A stretch of DNA of 64,000 bases from Bacillus sp. es.034 (GTDB lineage Bacteria > Bacillota > Bacilli > Bacillales > Bacillaceae_B): the NCBI RefSeq assembly GCF_002563655.1, contig NZ_PDIY01000001.1:902001-966000 (forward strand). The letters run 5' to 3'. Below, in pieces: positions 14,687-23,245 of this stretch (positions within the stretch are counted from its first letter, which is position 1; every line of letters starts with the position of its first letter). A program made the translations under genes and the position numbers. The notes under the pieces are model-generated. The model made no database searches, had not been told where the DNA came from, and worked only from the letters and a program-made list of their open reading frames with translations.

Positions 14687-16156
14687 CTAATATGTTGTCA
14701 CTTGAAAAATTTTCTGCAGGATATACATGACATACTTAACAGCAGGCAACTTATCCTGATATTTTTCATAGTCAACGGTGTATGTTCCGTTTTTGTTATT
14801 CCAAATACGGTTGAAATAGTCGTCGACTTCGGTCATGGTTTTGCTGTCTGAAGAGGCCGTCAGTTTCAGGTTTTCTTCCAGGTTATAATCATCCAGGTTT
14901 CGGGATGTATAATTGCCCGATCCCCCGATCACGGTACTTTGCTTTTTCCCTTTTACATAAATGAATTTCGTATGATACTGCTCTTTATTCGTGTTATACC
15001 ATCTGATGGTGATATGTTCGTTCTCCAGCTTATGAAGCTCGGCCGCAATGGGCAGGTTAGGAAGTCCGATTTTTTCCTGTCCAAAGGCGTTCTGGTTCGG
15101 GTCAAGGACTAATCGTATGTCCACTTCACGTTCTGCCGCGTCTTCAATCGCGTCGATGATGTCCCGGTCCGCCAGGTAGAACATCCCAATCCAGACCTCA
15201 TCTCCTTTTTTCGCATCATCCAGTGCCTTTACCACGCCTTTTTGAATTTCCCTTTCCGTCAGGATCTGTGCGTTCACGGATGTTTCACCGGGAGGCAAGG
15301 CTTTGACCGAGTCATTTACCTTCTCTTCTGTAGGGAAAGCATCAAGATTCCCACCTGAAAAATCCGCTACGGCTTTTTCGGCTTTGACCATATCTTTGAT
15401 GATGTCCCCTTTAACCTTAAAAGCGATATTCGAGTGAAAGCCGCTGGCATCATGGGGGTTGGCGGATAGGATGAGACCCGAATCCTCCGATATGACGACT
15501 TTTCGGTGATTGGCTTTTACGTTCAATAGTTTCAAATACGATCTCATCGTGACCTTCGGGGCAGAAGGGGCCATCGGGTTAGGCAGCCAGCCGTAGCCAT
15601 CCTGACCGAACCATCCTAATGCGGTCCTCCATACACCGGAATAGATGAGGTTTGGATCTCGGAGACGGTTCAAATCGGTAAAGATCACTTCAGCTCCCAG
15701 CTTTTCCAACGGTTCAATTTGTTTCGCTTGATGTGAACCGTAAGTCGTGTTGACGACGTCACTGATAAAGACCACTTTCAGGTCGGGCTTTTTTTTCATC
15801 TGTTCTTGAATCTTTCTGGATAATGTTTCACTGATCTTGGGATAATCACGGTCCCCCTTTGTATAGCCATTTACTAAGAATAAGTCCAAAATAAGAAAAT
15901 CATCTGCTTCTTCAATGGTTTGATATACATTATCAAAGATCGATTGATCATATCGTTCTTTCCCATCCTTCTGATAGGTGAGGTCGTATAAGAATTCTAC
16001 GTCATCCTCCGGTATGGTATAAGTGTCGCTTGCGTAAGAGATTCCAGGTGGTAAAGGCTTGATGCGGTTGTAAATCATCACCACTGTCAGGATCAGGATG
16101 ATGGCTCCCCAAACCCACCATTTTTTCTTCTTATACCACTTGTTCTTTTTCTTCAA
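14687..16156 (-). CDS. phospholipase D-family membrane-anchored protein
   Basis: A 489-residue protein with an N-terminal lysine-rich segment and one membrane helix (WVWGAIILILTVVMIYN), then two PLD-like domains. The first catalytic motif is degenerate-looking but recognisable at NHRKVVISEDSGLILSAN; the second is YHTKFIYVKGKKQSTVIGGS with the downstream SGNYTSRNLDDYNLEENL. Each has the His-x-Lys pair of the HKD superfamily. Likely activities are phosphodiesterase or phospholipid transfer, such as cardiolipin-synthase-like chemistry, but the substrate cannot be told. The start is TTG at 16156 with AGGGGA upstream. Confidence 0.85.
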   Translation of the reverse strand: MKKKNKWYKKKKWWVWGAIILILTVVMIYNRIKPLPPGISYASDTYTIPEDDVEFLYDLTYQKDGKERYDQSIFDNVYQTIEEADDFLILDLFLVNGYTKGDRDYPKISETLSRKIQEQMKKKPDLKVVFISDVVNTTYGSHQAKQIEPLEKLGAEVIFTDLNRLRDPNLIYSGVWRTALGWFGQDGYGWLPNPMAPSAPKVTMRSYLKLLNVKANHRKVVISEDSGLILSANPHDASGFHSNIAFKVKGDIIKDMVKAEKAVADFSGGNLDAFPTEEKVNDSVKALPPGETSVNAQILTEREIQKGVVKALDDAKKGDEVWIGMFYLADRDIIDAIEDAAEREVDIRLVLDPNQNAFGQEKIGLPNLPIAAELHKLENEHITIRWYNTNKEQYHTKFIYVKGKKQSTVIGGSGNYTSRNLDDYNLEENLKLTASSDSKTMTEVDDYFNRIWNNKNGTYTVDYEKYQDKLPAVKYVMYILQKIFQVTTY

Positions 16157-16285
16157 ATGAATTCCCCTGTTCTACTGTTTTTTCTTACTATACCCTTAAT
16201 GGCATGAGGGGAATCCACATTGATGGAGACCCGGTGGAAAAGTCCAAAAAAAATCCAGGCAGAAATATCTGCCTGGACCCCGTTC

Positions 16286-17046
16286 CTACGATTGATGAAC
16301 ATGTCTGCGATATAAAAGCAAGAGTAAGAGAGACCCCGTCATGAGTCCGATCAGAACCAGGAAAGTGTTCTGAAAGGAGCTTATCGGGAAATCTGCTCCT
16401 CCCATTTCCACGATGATTCCGCCAAGGACAGAACCGGATGCGCTCCCGACATAGTGGATCAGCTGCTTCATCCCGATACCCGAGGCAGTCAATTCCCTGC
16501 TCATGACACGGGACACTTCGTTTGTCGAGCTTGAAGAAAGACTGGAAAATCCGAAGCTTGTAAACATATAGGCTAACATGATCATATACTCACTGTGGGG
16601 TGATAATAGATAAAAAAGGACAGTCGAAACGATGAGAAGAATATGAGCGAGAAACATCACCCTGATATTCCCATATCGGTCAATCAGTCTTCCTACAAAT
16701 ATGGCTGCGACTGCAGACAGCATAGCTCCAGGGAAAATGATGAATCCGACAGCCGTCGGGTTTTTGCCGAATACATGCTGAAGCATGAGGGGCATGACGA
16801 TCAAAATGGCGAAATGGGTGACAAACCCAAGGAAACTCATATATAGAATTTGCCTGTAGCCTTTATCCCGAATCAAGCTGGGCTGAATAAAGGGAATCTC
16901 AATCTTATGAATCCGAATCCATAATCCACCGAAGAACACGACTGCACCCGCGAAATAGTACCAATGGAACATAGATATAAAAAGGAGGGAAAAAGAATCG
17001 TCTTTGTATGTGAAGGAGATGCTTGAGCATGTTGTTCACCAGTCAT
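16286..17046 (-). pseudogene. MFS multidrug-type transporter, internal deletion and frameshift
   Basis: The 3' part (16972-16286) encodes the C-terminal half of a 14-helix DHA2-type MFS transporter, with LWIRIHKIEIPFIQPSLI, then FLGFVTHFAILIVMPLML and GRLIDRYGNIRVMF. The true start lies upstream at 17046 (ATG after GGAGGTGG) and reads MTGEQHAQASPSHTKTILFP in a different frame. The two parts meet near 16975, so about 200 residues of the N-terminal half are missing and the frame is broken. A 228-residue product from an internal ATG would lack the first six or seven helices. It is best called a deletion pseudogene. Confidence 0.82.
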
Positions 17047-17203
17047 TTTTGACCACCTCCATGATAGATATTGATGCTCGAAGTAATATACCATAAACCA
17101 AGATGTACTGAAAATGAATGTGCCTTCGTTCGGGTGGGCTTGTGCAAGTTTAAGATTTTGGAAATGGTCTATTATATAAAGAGAATCTGTTAGGGGGATA
17201 AGT

Positions 17204-17875
17204 ATGTCAAATCTTACGATAAAAGCGTTTGTGTTCGATGCATATGGGACCTTATTCGATGTCCATTCCGTTATTGAAAAATGTAATGAACTCTTTCCGG
17301 ATAAAGGGGAGGAAATCAGTCAGGTGTGGCGTCAGAAACAATTGGAATATAGCTTTCTCCGTCAGCTGATGGGAACATATACGACATTTTACTCTATCAC
17401 GAGGGATGCCCTGCATTACGCTTGTGTACAGGTAGGGGTGGATCTCACTGATGACAAAGAGAAGGAGTTATTGGATGCTTATCAGGAATTGACTCATTAT
17501 GAGGAAGTTGGGGGTGTACTCGGGGAACTGAAATCTTATCAAACCGCCATCTTTTCAAATGGCTCCCTTGATATGCTCTCACCACTGGTGGAGCAGTCAT
17601 CATTCGGGCACCTGCTGGATGAGGTATTGACTGTGGATGAAGTCAAACAGTTCAAGCCTACCCCGATGGCTTATCAGCTTGTCCTTAAGAAGCTTGGCGT
17701 CAAAAGGGAAGAGGTTTTGTTTATGTCTTCAAATCCGTGGGATATTGCTGGAGCCGCCAACTTTGGGTTCCATACGGCATGGATCAACCGCGGGGATAAG
17801 GTGATGGATGAACTGGGTGTAAAACCCGATTTTGTCTATCGTGACCTGAATGGAATACTTGAGCATAAGAGCTAG
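17204..17875 (+). CDS. haloacid dehalogenase, type II (HAD superfamily)
   Basis: A 223-residue HAD hydrolase. Motif I is FVFDAYGTLFDVHS with the nucleophile Asp in DAYGT, the variant typical of L-2-haloacid dehalogenases; motif II is IFSNGS; motif III lysine is in VKQFKPTPMAYQLV; motif IV is FMSSNPWDIAGAANFGF, with the SSNxWD signature of the type II dehalogenase group. The protein likely hydrolyses 2-haloacids or a related small phosphate or halide. It is monocistronic with a long terminator hairpin. The natural substrate is not certain. Confidence 0.9.
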   Translation: MSNLTIKAFVFDAYGTLFDVHSVIEKCNELFPDKGEEISQVWRQKQLEYSFLRQLMGTYTTFYSITRDALHYACVQVGVDLTDDKEKELLDAYQELTHYEEVGGVLGELKSYQTAIFSNGSLDMLSPLVEQSSFGHLLDEVLTVDEVKQFKPTPMAYQLVLKKLGVKREEVLFMSSNPWDIAGAANFGFHTAWINRGDKVMDELGVKPDFVYRDLNGILEHKS

Positions 17876-17883
17876 GATCAAGA

Positions 17884-17930
17884 GGCTGATCTTCTTACGT
17901 CGTGAGAGACGTTAGAAGATCAGCTTTTCC
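17884..17930 (+). terminator. terminator after the haloacid dehalogenase gene
   Basis: Long hairpin with arms CTGATCTTCT and AGAAGATCAG, plus an inner ACGTC / GACGT pair, followed by CTTTTCCTTTT. Confidence 0.85.
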
Positions 17931-18094
17931 TTTTCTCGTCGGTTCCGGGGGACTTCAAAAATCTTCCCACTCCCTTTCCGTTAAAATTCATTGTATAGTA
18001 CAGGTAGATCATTAGACTTGTTTCCTATCTTTTTTGAAAGGAATACGAAACCTGAATATAGAAGACTACTACATACTGATTGGGGAGGAAGATC

Positions 18095-18424
18095 ATGACT
18101 GAAAAGCTGATTCCGGTATCCGGCGTAGAAGTGGACTCTAAAACTAAATGTAAGCATTATCGAACACCAAAGGATATCATCGCCATTAAATTCAAATGCT
18201 GTAACACCTATTATCCTTGCCACTCATGTCACGAAGAAGTGGCGGAGCATGATCCCATTCTCTGGTCGCCGGAAGAGTGGAATACGAAAGCGATTCTGTG
18301 CGGAGAATGCCATAACGAGTTAACGATTTTACAATATATGAATTGTCAATCGGTTTGCCCCCATTGTCAGTCCGCTTTTAATCCCGGGTGCCAGACCCAT
18401 TACCACCTGTACTTTGAAGGGTGA
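18095..18424 (+). CDS. CHY-type zinc finger protein
   Basis: A 109-residue zinc-binding protein with nine or more Cys/His ligands in the CHY pattern: KCKHYRTPKDI, FKCCNTYYPCHSCHEEVAEH, CGECHNELTI and CPHCQSAFNPGCQTHYHLYF. CHY domains occur in eukaryotic RCHY1 and in short bacterial proteins of unknown role. The start ATG at 18095 follows GGGGAGG; the upstream TTG is part of that site. A parS-like sequence and the msrAB gene follow within 40 bp. Confidence 0.92.
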   Translation: MTEKLIPVSGVEVDSKTKCKHYRTPKDIIAIKFKCCNTYYPCHSCHEEVAEHDPILWSPEEWNTKAILCGECHNELTILQYMNCQSVCPHCQSAFNPGCQTHYHLYFEG

Positions 18425-18434
18425 ATGACCGCAA

Positions 18435-18450
18435 TGTTTCACGTGAAACG
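18435..18450. promoter_or_regulatory. parS site with one mismatch (Spo0J/ParB binding)
   Basis: TGTTTCACGTGAAACG differs from the Bacillus parS consensus TGTTNCACGTGAAACA only in the last base. It lies in the 40-bp gap before msrAB. Spo0J loads here and spreads along the chromosome, recruiting SMC. Chromosomal parS sites cluster near the replication origin, so this window should be origin-proximal. Confidence 0.85.
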
Positions 18451-18464
18451 AAGGAGATGTTGAA

Positions 18465-19403
18465 ATGGAAAAGGCGACGTTTGCAGGAGGCTGTTTCTGG
18501 TGTATGGTGGAACCCTTTGAGAATCAGGAAGGAATCGAAGAGGTCATCTCCGGTTATACAGGTGGGAACACGCCTGATCCAACCTATAAAGAAGTGACGT
18601 CAGGGGAAACCGGTCATTATGAAGCAGTGCAGATACTATTTGATCCTGCCTTGTTTTCGTATGAGAAACTCCTGGATTTTTACTGGAGACAAATCGATCC
18701 CACCGATTCTGAAGGACAATTCAAAGATCGGGGAAGCTCATATCGGACAGCGATCTTTTATCACAATGAGAATCAAAAAAATCTTGCCGTGAACTCTAAA
18801 AAAGAATTTGAGAAGAGTGGACGGTTTGCAGACCCTATTGTGACAGAAATCCTCCCCGCCAGGGAGTTTTATCCTGCGGAAGACTATCATCAGGATTTCT
18901 ACAAGAAAAACGCTTTCCGTTATGCGCTATACAAACGCAGCAGAGAGGATTTCCGGAAGAAATATTGGCCTAAGGATCGATCCTATTTAAAAGGGCAGCT
19001 AACAGAGATGCAATATTTCATCACTCAGGAAAATGGGACGGAACCACCATATGAAAATGAATTCTGGGATAACACGAGAGAAGGAATATACGTGGATATT
19101 GTGTCAGGGGAACCCCTTTTCACGTCAAAAGACCAATATGACAGTGGCTGCGGATGGCCCAGCTTTACAAAGCCGGTCATGGACGCAAGCGTCAGCGAAC
19201 GATACGATCTCTCCCATCGCTCAACCCGGGTGGAGGTCAGGAGCAGGGAAGCGGACTCCCATCTTGGCCATGTCTTTCCGGATGGCCCGGGTCCCAAAGG
19301 ACTTCGATACTGTATCAACTCTGCAGCTTTGCGGTTTATTCCTAAAGAAAAGCTTGAAGAGGAAGGATACGGTGATTTTTTGTTATTGTTTCATAGTAAA
19401 TAA
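18465..19403 (+). CDS. msrAB: peptide methionine sulfoxide reductase MsrA-MsrB fusion
   Basis: A 312-residue two-domain enzyme that repairs both S- and R-methionine sulfoxide. The MsrA domain (1-155) has the GCFWC motif with catalytic Cys10. The MsrB domain (170-310) has SGCGWPSF with Cys229, DSHLGHVF and the catalytic Cys283 in [11 protein letters not shown]. Fusions occur in several Firmicutes, while B. subtilis has separate adjacent genes. It is preceded by the parS-like site and followed by a terminator shared with the convergent DinB gene. Confidence 0.96.
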   Translation: MEKATFAGGCFWCMVEPFENQEGIEEVISGYTGGNTPDPTYKEVTSGETGHYEAVQILFDPALFSYEKLLDFYWRQIDPTDSEGQFKDRGSSYRTAIFYHNENQKNLAVNSKKEFEKSGRFADPIVTEILPAREFYPAEDYHQDFYKKNAFRYALYKRSREDFRKKYWPKDRSYLKGQLTEMQYFITQENGTEPPYENEFWDNTREGIYVDIVSGEPLFTSKDQYDSGCGWPSFTKPVMDASVSERYDLSHRSTRVEVRSREADSHLGHVFPDGPGPKGLRYCINSAALRFIPKEKLEEEGYGDFLLLFHSK

Positions 19404-19406
19404 GAA

Positions 19407-19438
19407 CATGCCGGCAGCGTATGCCGACATGTCTTTTT
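19407..19438. terminator. bidirectional terminator between msrAB and the DinB gene
   Basis: Arms CATGCCGGCA and TGCCGACATG (one mismatch) with a five-base loop and a following TCTTTTT on the plus strand. Confidence 0.8.
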
Positions 19439-19958
19439 ATCTTTCTACCTTCTCTTCGACCTTTTCCCAAAGATTTTCTATGCCTTGTACCCGCTTGATG
19501 GCTGTGATGGTCCCTTGATGCAGGCCCTCATGCCAATTCGTAAAGGAGAGGACTTCCGCTAACGTGGTAAACGTAGTGTTTTCACCCAGGACAAACGGTT
19601 TCTCTCCCAATTCATCCAAGCGTCCCGAGAATGCTTCTTTCATCCGTCGGGGCTGGTCCTCCAACTTTTCCCGAAGCTCACTAAGTGCAGGGGGAGTGAG
19701 ACCGTTCCAGGTATGGGGACTGGTATGAAAGCCGAACAGCTTCCCGTATTCAGACGGAAGGGATTTACGATCGTTTTCTCCGACAAAAGAGAATAACAGG
19801 TTTTCCTGGGATAACAGGATATGCCCCAGATTCCACCGGATCGAATTTTTAAACCCTTTAGGAACTTCATCCGCCTGTTGTTCGGTTGTGGCATCCAGTG
19901 CAGCGAGTGTGCGCATCCGGATGAACTCCAATTGTTGAAACAGCATATGTTCTTTCAT
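19437..19958 (-). CDS. DinB/YfiT-family putative metal-dependent protein
   Basis: A 173-residue four-helix-bundle protein of the DinB superfamily. Potential metal-binding histidines are in WNLGHILLSQENLL, in the centre, and in FTNWHEGLHQGTI near the C-terminus, which fits the three-His site of the family. Relatives are thiol transferases or hydrolases that use bacillithiol or mycothiol. The start ATG at 19958 follows GGAAGG; an in-frame ATG ten codons upstream lacks a binding site. Bacillithiol use is an inference supported by the presence of bshB2 elsewhere in the window. Confidence 0.88.
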   Translation of the reverse strand: MKEHMLFQQLEFIRMRTLAALDATTEQQADEVPKGFKNSIRWNLGHILLSQENLLFSFVGENDRKSLPSEYGKLFGFHTSPHTWNGLTPPALSELREKLEDQPRRMKEAFSGRLDELGEKPFVLGENTTFTTLAEVLSFTNWHEGLHQGTITAIKRVQGIENLWEKVEEKVER

Positions 19959-20023
19959 TTTTGTATTCCTTCCAATCGTGTTCTCCATTTATACATTCGG
20001 GATTGGGTGGGGGATTCCTCCTA

Positions 20024-20080
20024 CAAAAAAGCACAGCCGGAAGCAGACGGTGTACGACTTCTTCCGGTTGTGCTGTATCT
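20024..20080 (-). terminator. terminator after the 44-residue gene
   Basis: Arms AGCACAGCCGGAAG and CTTCCGGTTGTGCT (one mismatch) with a T run on the minus strand, 14 bp after the stop. Confidence 0.85.
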
Positions 20081-20093
20081 ATGACGGATGTTG

Positions 20094-20228
20094 TTACTGT
20101 TGCGGCCGGTTTTTCTTGGCGTTTTCCTGCCCGGTTGTGAATTCGACTAATTCGGAACTTGTGCGATTTCCTCTTTTTGCATTCGTGTTGCTTTGAGCAT
20201 TGCGGTTTCCTTTTTTCGTGCGTCCCAT
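20094..20228 (-). CDS. small basic Asn-rich protein, 44 residues, possibly spore-related
   Basis: A short gene with GGGAGGGA ten bases before its ATG and a strong terminator after the stop. The product begins MGRTKKGNRNAQSNTNAKRG and ends with a Gln/Asn/Lys-rich tail; it has a short central SSELVEF segment. The composition resembles minor small acid-soluble spore proteins of the SspN/SspO type, but I do not recognise the family. It is alone between the DinB and Rieske oxidoreductase genes. Confidence 0.7.
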   Translation of the reverse strand: MGRTKKGNRNAQSNTNAKRGNRTSSELVEFTTGQENAKKNRPQQ

Positions 20229-20375
20229 TCAGAATCCCTCCCTAAATAGTCAAGCATTTATAGTTTAAGGAATTACGCAGGAAATATTCTTCTGTATCAT
20301 GCGACAAAATATGTCAGATACCTTGGTTTTTCAGTTTATTTCCCAGGCTATATTCGACAAAAAACCTCATGTTTT

Positions 20376-21932
20376 CTAGAGGTCCGTCCCTCTTTCATTT
20401 ACTTCTAAACGGGTGAGGGGTTTCTTGGCAGGGCCTTCGATGACGTCTCCGTCAATGGAGAAGCGTGAGCCGTGACAAGGGCAGTCCCAGGTATGGTCTC
20501 CATGATTCCACTCGGTTTCGCAGCCGAGATGGGTACAGGTTGTGTCCACGACATGCAGTTTTCCCGTTTCATCCCGGAATCCTCCACATCGGCGTCCGTT
20601 CACATTGACGACATCGCCTTCCCCTTTCTCAAGATCCTGGGCTTTTTTAGACGGGATTTGCAGTTTTCCTTTAATGAGCTCACCGGCTACATTGAGATTC
20701 TCTTTGAAAAAATGCTTGATACTTGGGTCGGCGACAAACCTCGAAGGTGAGTAGATATCTGCATAGATGTGATGATTTCCTAAAATCTGATCAGAAAGGA
20801 TCTGGCCGGCTAGAGTACCGGAAGTCATTCCCCACTTATTAAAGCCCGTTGCCACAAAAATCGCGGGGTGCTTTTCCGTCAGCTTTCCGATATAAGGCAC
20901 TTTATCAAGGGTGATCAAATCCTGTGCAGACCAGCGATACCTTACTTCATCTACCCCGACAACCTCTTCCCCAAATTCCTCTAGTGCCCTGTAGTGGTCC
21001 ATCGTATCTTTTCCTTGCCCCGTCTTATGTTTATCCCCGCCGATCAGGATGAGTTTTTCCCCGTTTTCATCCTCTTCATAGCGCAGGGAACGGATCGGAT
21101 CTTCTGCACTTATATACATGCCTCCCGGATAATCTTTCTTGGCTTTCACCCCGATGATGTACGAGCGTTCTGCATGCATTTTCGTGAAATAAAACCCCAT
21201 GCCATCATAAAAGGGGAAGTGTGAGCAGGTGACGACGAATTCACTATCGAGATGATAACCGTCAGAAGTGACAACCTGAGTGCTGTCTCCTTCATTGATG
21301 GTCTTGGCAGGGGTTCCTTCAAAGATTTGGCCGCCCAACCCCGTATAAGAATCGATTAGGGATTTTAAATATTTCAATGGATGGAATTGCCCCTGTTTTT
21401 TCATCACGACGGCCTTTTTGATATCCAGGTCGAGAGGGATATCTTCTTTGAGCTCGCCGGTTATATCCAACTTCTGATACGCTTTATATTCCTTTTCGAT
21501 CTTCTCTGCATATTGGTCTGTCGTTGCATACACATATGCGTCTTCTTCTGAAAAATGACAGTCGATGTTTTCTTTTTCAATGGTGTCCTTGATAAACTGA
21601 ATAGCTTTGGTTTGGGACAGAAAATACTTCCTTGCGAACTCTTCCCCGAAATGCTGGATGAGTTCATCATAAATCAACCCGTGCTGTGCGGAAATTTTGG
21701 CCGTAGTATGGCCTGTCGTGCCGTTCAATAGATGGTCAGCCTCAATGAGGGCAACCTTCTTCCCGCCTTTTGCCAACAGGTAAGCGGTCGTGATTCCTGC
21801 TATCCCGCCTCCGACAACGGTCACGTCCACTTTAATATTTTGATCCAGCTTTTTAAATAGGGGGAGTTTAGTCGTTTCTCTCCAGTAGGGTTCCGGCGTG
21901 TTGGAGAATGCATTGTGTTGGTATGTATCCAT
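20376..21932 (-). CDS. FAD-dependent oxidoreductase with C-terminal Rieske domain (YhfW-like)
   Basis: A 518-residue protein combining a DAO-type FAD fold with a Rieske [2Fe-2S] domain. The dinucleotide-binding motif is VVGGGIAGITTAYLLAKGG at about residue 40. The Rieske ligands are Cys-Thr-His near 466 (CTHLGCE) and Cys-Pro-Cys-His near 485 (CPCHGSRF). This matches the B. subtilis YhfW architecture. The substrate is unknown. The ATG follows AAAGGAG by seven bases. Its last codons are made of the dispersed repeat GAGGGACGGACCTC, so the C-terminus (ERGTDL) is repeat-derived. Confidence 0.92.
   Translation of the reverse strand: MDTYQHNAFSNTPEPYWRETTKLPLFKKLDQNIKVDVTVVGGGIAGITTAYLLAKGGKKVALIEADHLLNGTTGHTTAKISAQHGLIYDELIQHFGEEFARKYFLSQTKAIQFIKDTIEKENIDCHFSEEDAYVYATTDQYAEKIEKEYKAYQKLDITGELKEDIPLDLDIKKAVVMKKQGQFHPLKYLKSLIDSYTGLGGQIFEGTPAKTINEGDSTQVVTSDGYHLDSEFVVTCSHFPFYDGMGFYFTKMHAERSYIIGVKAKKDYPGGMYISAEDPIRSLRYEEDENGEKLILIGGDKHKTGQGKDTMDHYRALEEFGEEVVGVDEVRYRWSAQDLITLDKVPYIGKLTEKHPAIFVATGFNKWGMTSGTLAGQILSDQILGNHHIYADIYSPSRFVADPSIKHFFKENLNVAGELIKGKLQIPSKKAQDLEKGEGDVVNVNGRRCGGFRDETGKLHVVDTTCTHLGCETEWNHGDHTWDCPCHGSRFSIDGDVIEGPAKKPLTRLEVNERGTDL
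20378..20393 (-). repeat. dispersed GAGGGACGGACCTC repeat, copy 1
   Basis: One copy overlaps the stop codon of the Rieske oxidoreductase gene. Four other places in the window carry the same core: 45936, 61933, 63145 and 63191. Confidence 0.8.
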
Positions 21933-22002
21933 ATGAACGCTCCTTTAGCTTTCTATTCCTTACCATTCTCTCCCGATTTGAAGAAAAAATAAGTGTGAAA
22001 AG

Positions 22003-22041
22003 AGAAAAAAGAGACTGCCCCGGTGATGGAGTCAGTCTCGT
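22003..22041 (-). terminator. terminator of folD
   Basis: Arms GAGACTG and CAGTCTC around a loop, with TTTTTT following on the minus strand. Confidence 0.8.
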
Positions 22042-22054
22042 GAAGCGTTATGAC

Positions 22055-22909
22055 TTAAGAATTTTGAAGGATGGAACCGTATTTCTCAGCAGAATCAACC
22101 GTCTGCTTTAATAGCATAGAGATGGTCACAGGGCCGACTCCGCCTGGAACAGGGGTGATGGCACTGGCCTTTTCATAGCATGCTTCATAATCAATGTCCC
22201 CGACATTCCCTTTGTTATAGCCGGCATCAAGTACGACAGCACCTTCTTTTACCCATTCCCCTTGAATGAAGTTCGGTTTGCCGACAGCTGCCACGACAAT
22301 ATCGGCAGTAGTGATAAGGTCAGGCAGATTTTCTGTATAGGAATGACATGTCGTCACGGTAGCGTTACGGTTCAATAACATCATGGAAACGGGTTTGCCC
22401 AGGATCGGACTCCTTCCAACCACGACGGCGTGTTTCCCTTCAAGGGAGACTCCGTAGTAATCGATGATGCCCATGATGGCTGCCGGGGTGCAAGATGGAA
22501 ATTCACCGAAACCCAATGAATTTTGACCGAAGCCGAGGCTCGTGACCCCGTCCACATCCTTTTCAATGGAAATCGCTTCAAAGGCGGCACGTTCGTCGAT
22601 ATGATGGGGAACGGGGTGCTGTAAGAGAATCCCATGTACGGAAGAGTCAGCATTCAGCTCCCCGATCACGTCAAGCAGTTCTTCTGTTGTCGTTTCTTTA
22701 GGAAGGTGGATGCGTCTTGATTCCATTCCGATCTTCGCACAGGCATTTCCCTTCATCTTGACGTACGTGGCCGAAGATGGATCATCCCCAACGAGCACCG
22801 TTGCAAGACACGGAGTGATTCCGTTCTCTTTTAGTGCAGCTACTCTTGATTTCAGGCTTTCCTTAATTTCAGATGCAACAAGTTTCCCGTCTAATACTAG
22901 TGGTTCCAC
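22055..22909 (-). CDS. folD: FolD: methylenetetrahydrofolate dehydrogenase / cyclohydrolase
   Basis: A 284-residue bifunctional enzyme that interconverts 5,10-methylene-THF and 10-formyl-THF through methenyl-THF, supplying one-carbon units for purines. Visible motifs are the YVKMKGNACAKIGM active-site helix, ILLQHPVPHHID, the NADP-binding VVGRSPILGKPVSMML and the C-terminal TPVPGGVGPVTISML. It starts with GTG at 22909 after AGGAGGG. The 140-bp leader contains a ZTP riboswitch and a terminator, so expression should rise when 10-formyl-THF is short and ZMP/ZTP accumulates. Confidence 0.98.
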   Translation of the reverse strand: MEPLVLDGKLVASEIKESLKSRVAALKENGITPCLATVLVGDDPSSATYVKMKGNACAKIGMESRRIHLPKETTTEELLDVIGELNADSSVHGILLQHPVPHHIDERAAFEAISIEKDVDGVTSLGFGQNSLGFGEFPSCTPAAIMGIIDYYGVSLEGKHAVVVGRSPILGKPVSMMLLNRNATVTTCHSYTENLPDLITTADIVVAAVGKPNFIQGEWVKEGAVVLDAGYNKGNVGDIDYEACYEKASAITPVPGGVGPVTISMLLKQTVDSAEKYGSILQNS

Positions 22910-22931
22910 TGCAATCCCTCCTGATTATAGT

Positions 22932-22959
22932 AAAAAAAGACAAGGGTATCCCCTTGCCT
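22932..22959 (-). terminator. attenuator of the ZTP riboswitch
   Basis: Stem GGCAAGGGGATACCCTTGTC followed by seven T on the minus strand, immediately 3' of the aptamer and 20 bases before the ribosome binding site of folD. It shares its upstream arm with the end of the aptamer, so ligand binding can prevent its formation. Confidence 0.88.
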
Positions 22960-22960
22960 T

Positions 22961-23047
22961 CTGCCCAGGCGAACGGCTAATGGCTCATGTTTGTAAAAGT
23001 CGCAGCTCCCTTGTGGTTGATTCCACATTTTCGCCAGTCACTGCTCT
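22961..23047 (-). ncRNA. ZTP/ZMP riboswitch (pfl motif) upstream of folD
   Basis: On the minus strand the leader carries the conserved 5' part GTGACTGGCG, a GTGG...CCAC stem, then AGGGAGCTGCG, and after a variable linker the 3' pseudoknot part CCGTTCGCCTGGGCA. These are the hallmark segments of the pfl/ZTP aptamer, which senses ZMP and ZTP, the alarmones of folate shortage. The downstream terminator and folD are the classic partners. Transcription likely starts near 23057 from a TACAAT box at 23064-23069. Confidence 0.93.
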
Positions 23048-23245
23048 AATTATCTTCAAACCCATTGTAACACGAATATAAATTATATTTCCAGTATTAA
23101 TGTTCGTGTTTTTATCAAAATACATCAAAAGACTGAGAGTGTGCTACTTCTAATTTTCTATAATGTTCAACTTCGTATAGACGATTTTTTCCCTTTAAAA
23201 ATTTCATACACTGTGAGTAACAAGAGAAATGAAAGGGGTATGAAT

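Noticed and set aside
16286-16972. Half-size MFS protein as a functional gene
   Set aside because: It lacks the N-terminal half, and the original start codon with its ribosome binding site survives upstream in another frame.
18435-18450. Possible transposon end at the TTTCACGTGAAA palindrome
   Set aside because: It is a parS site; no transposase or target duplication is nearby.
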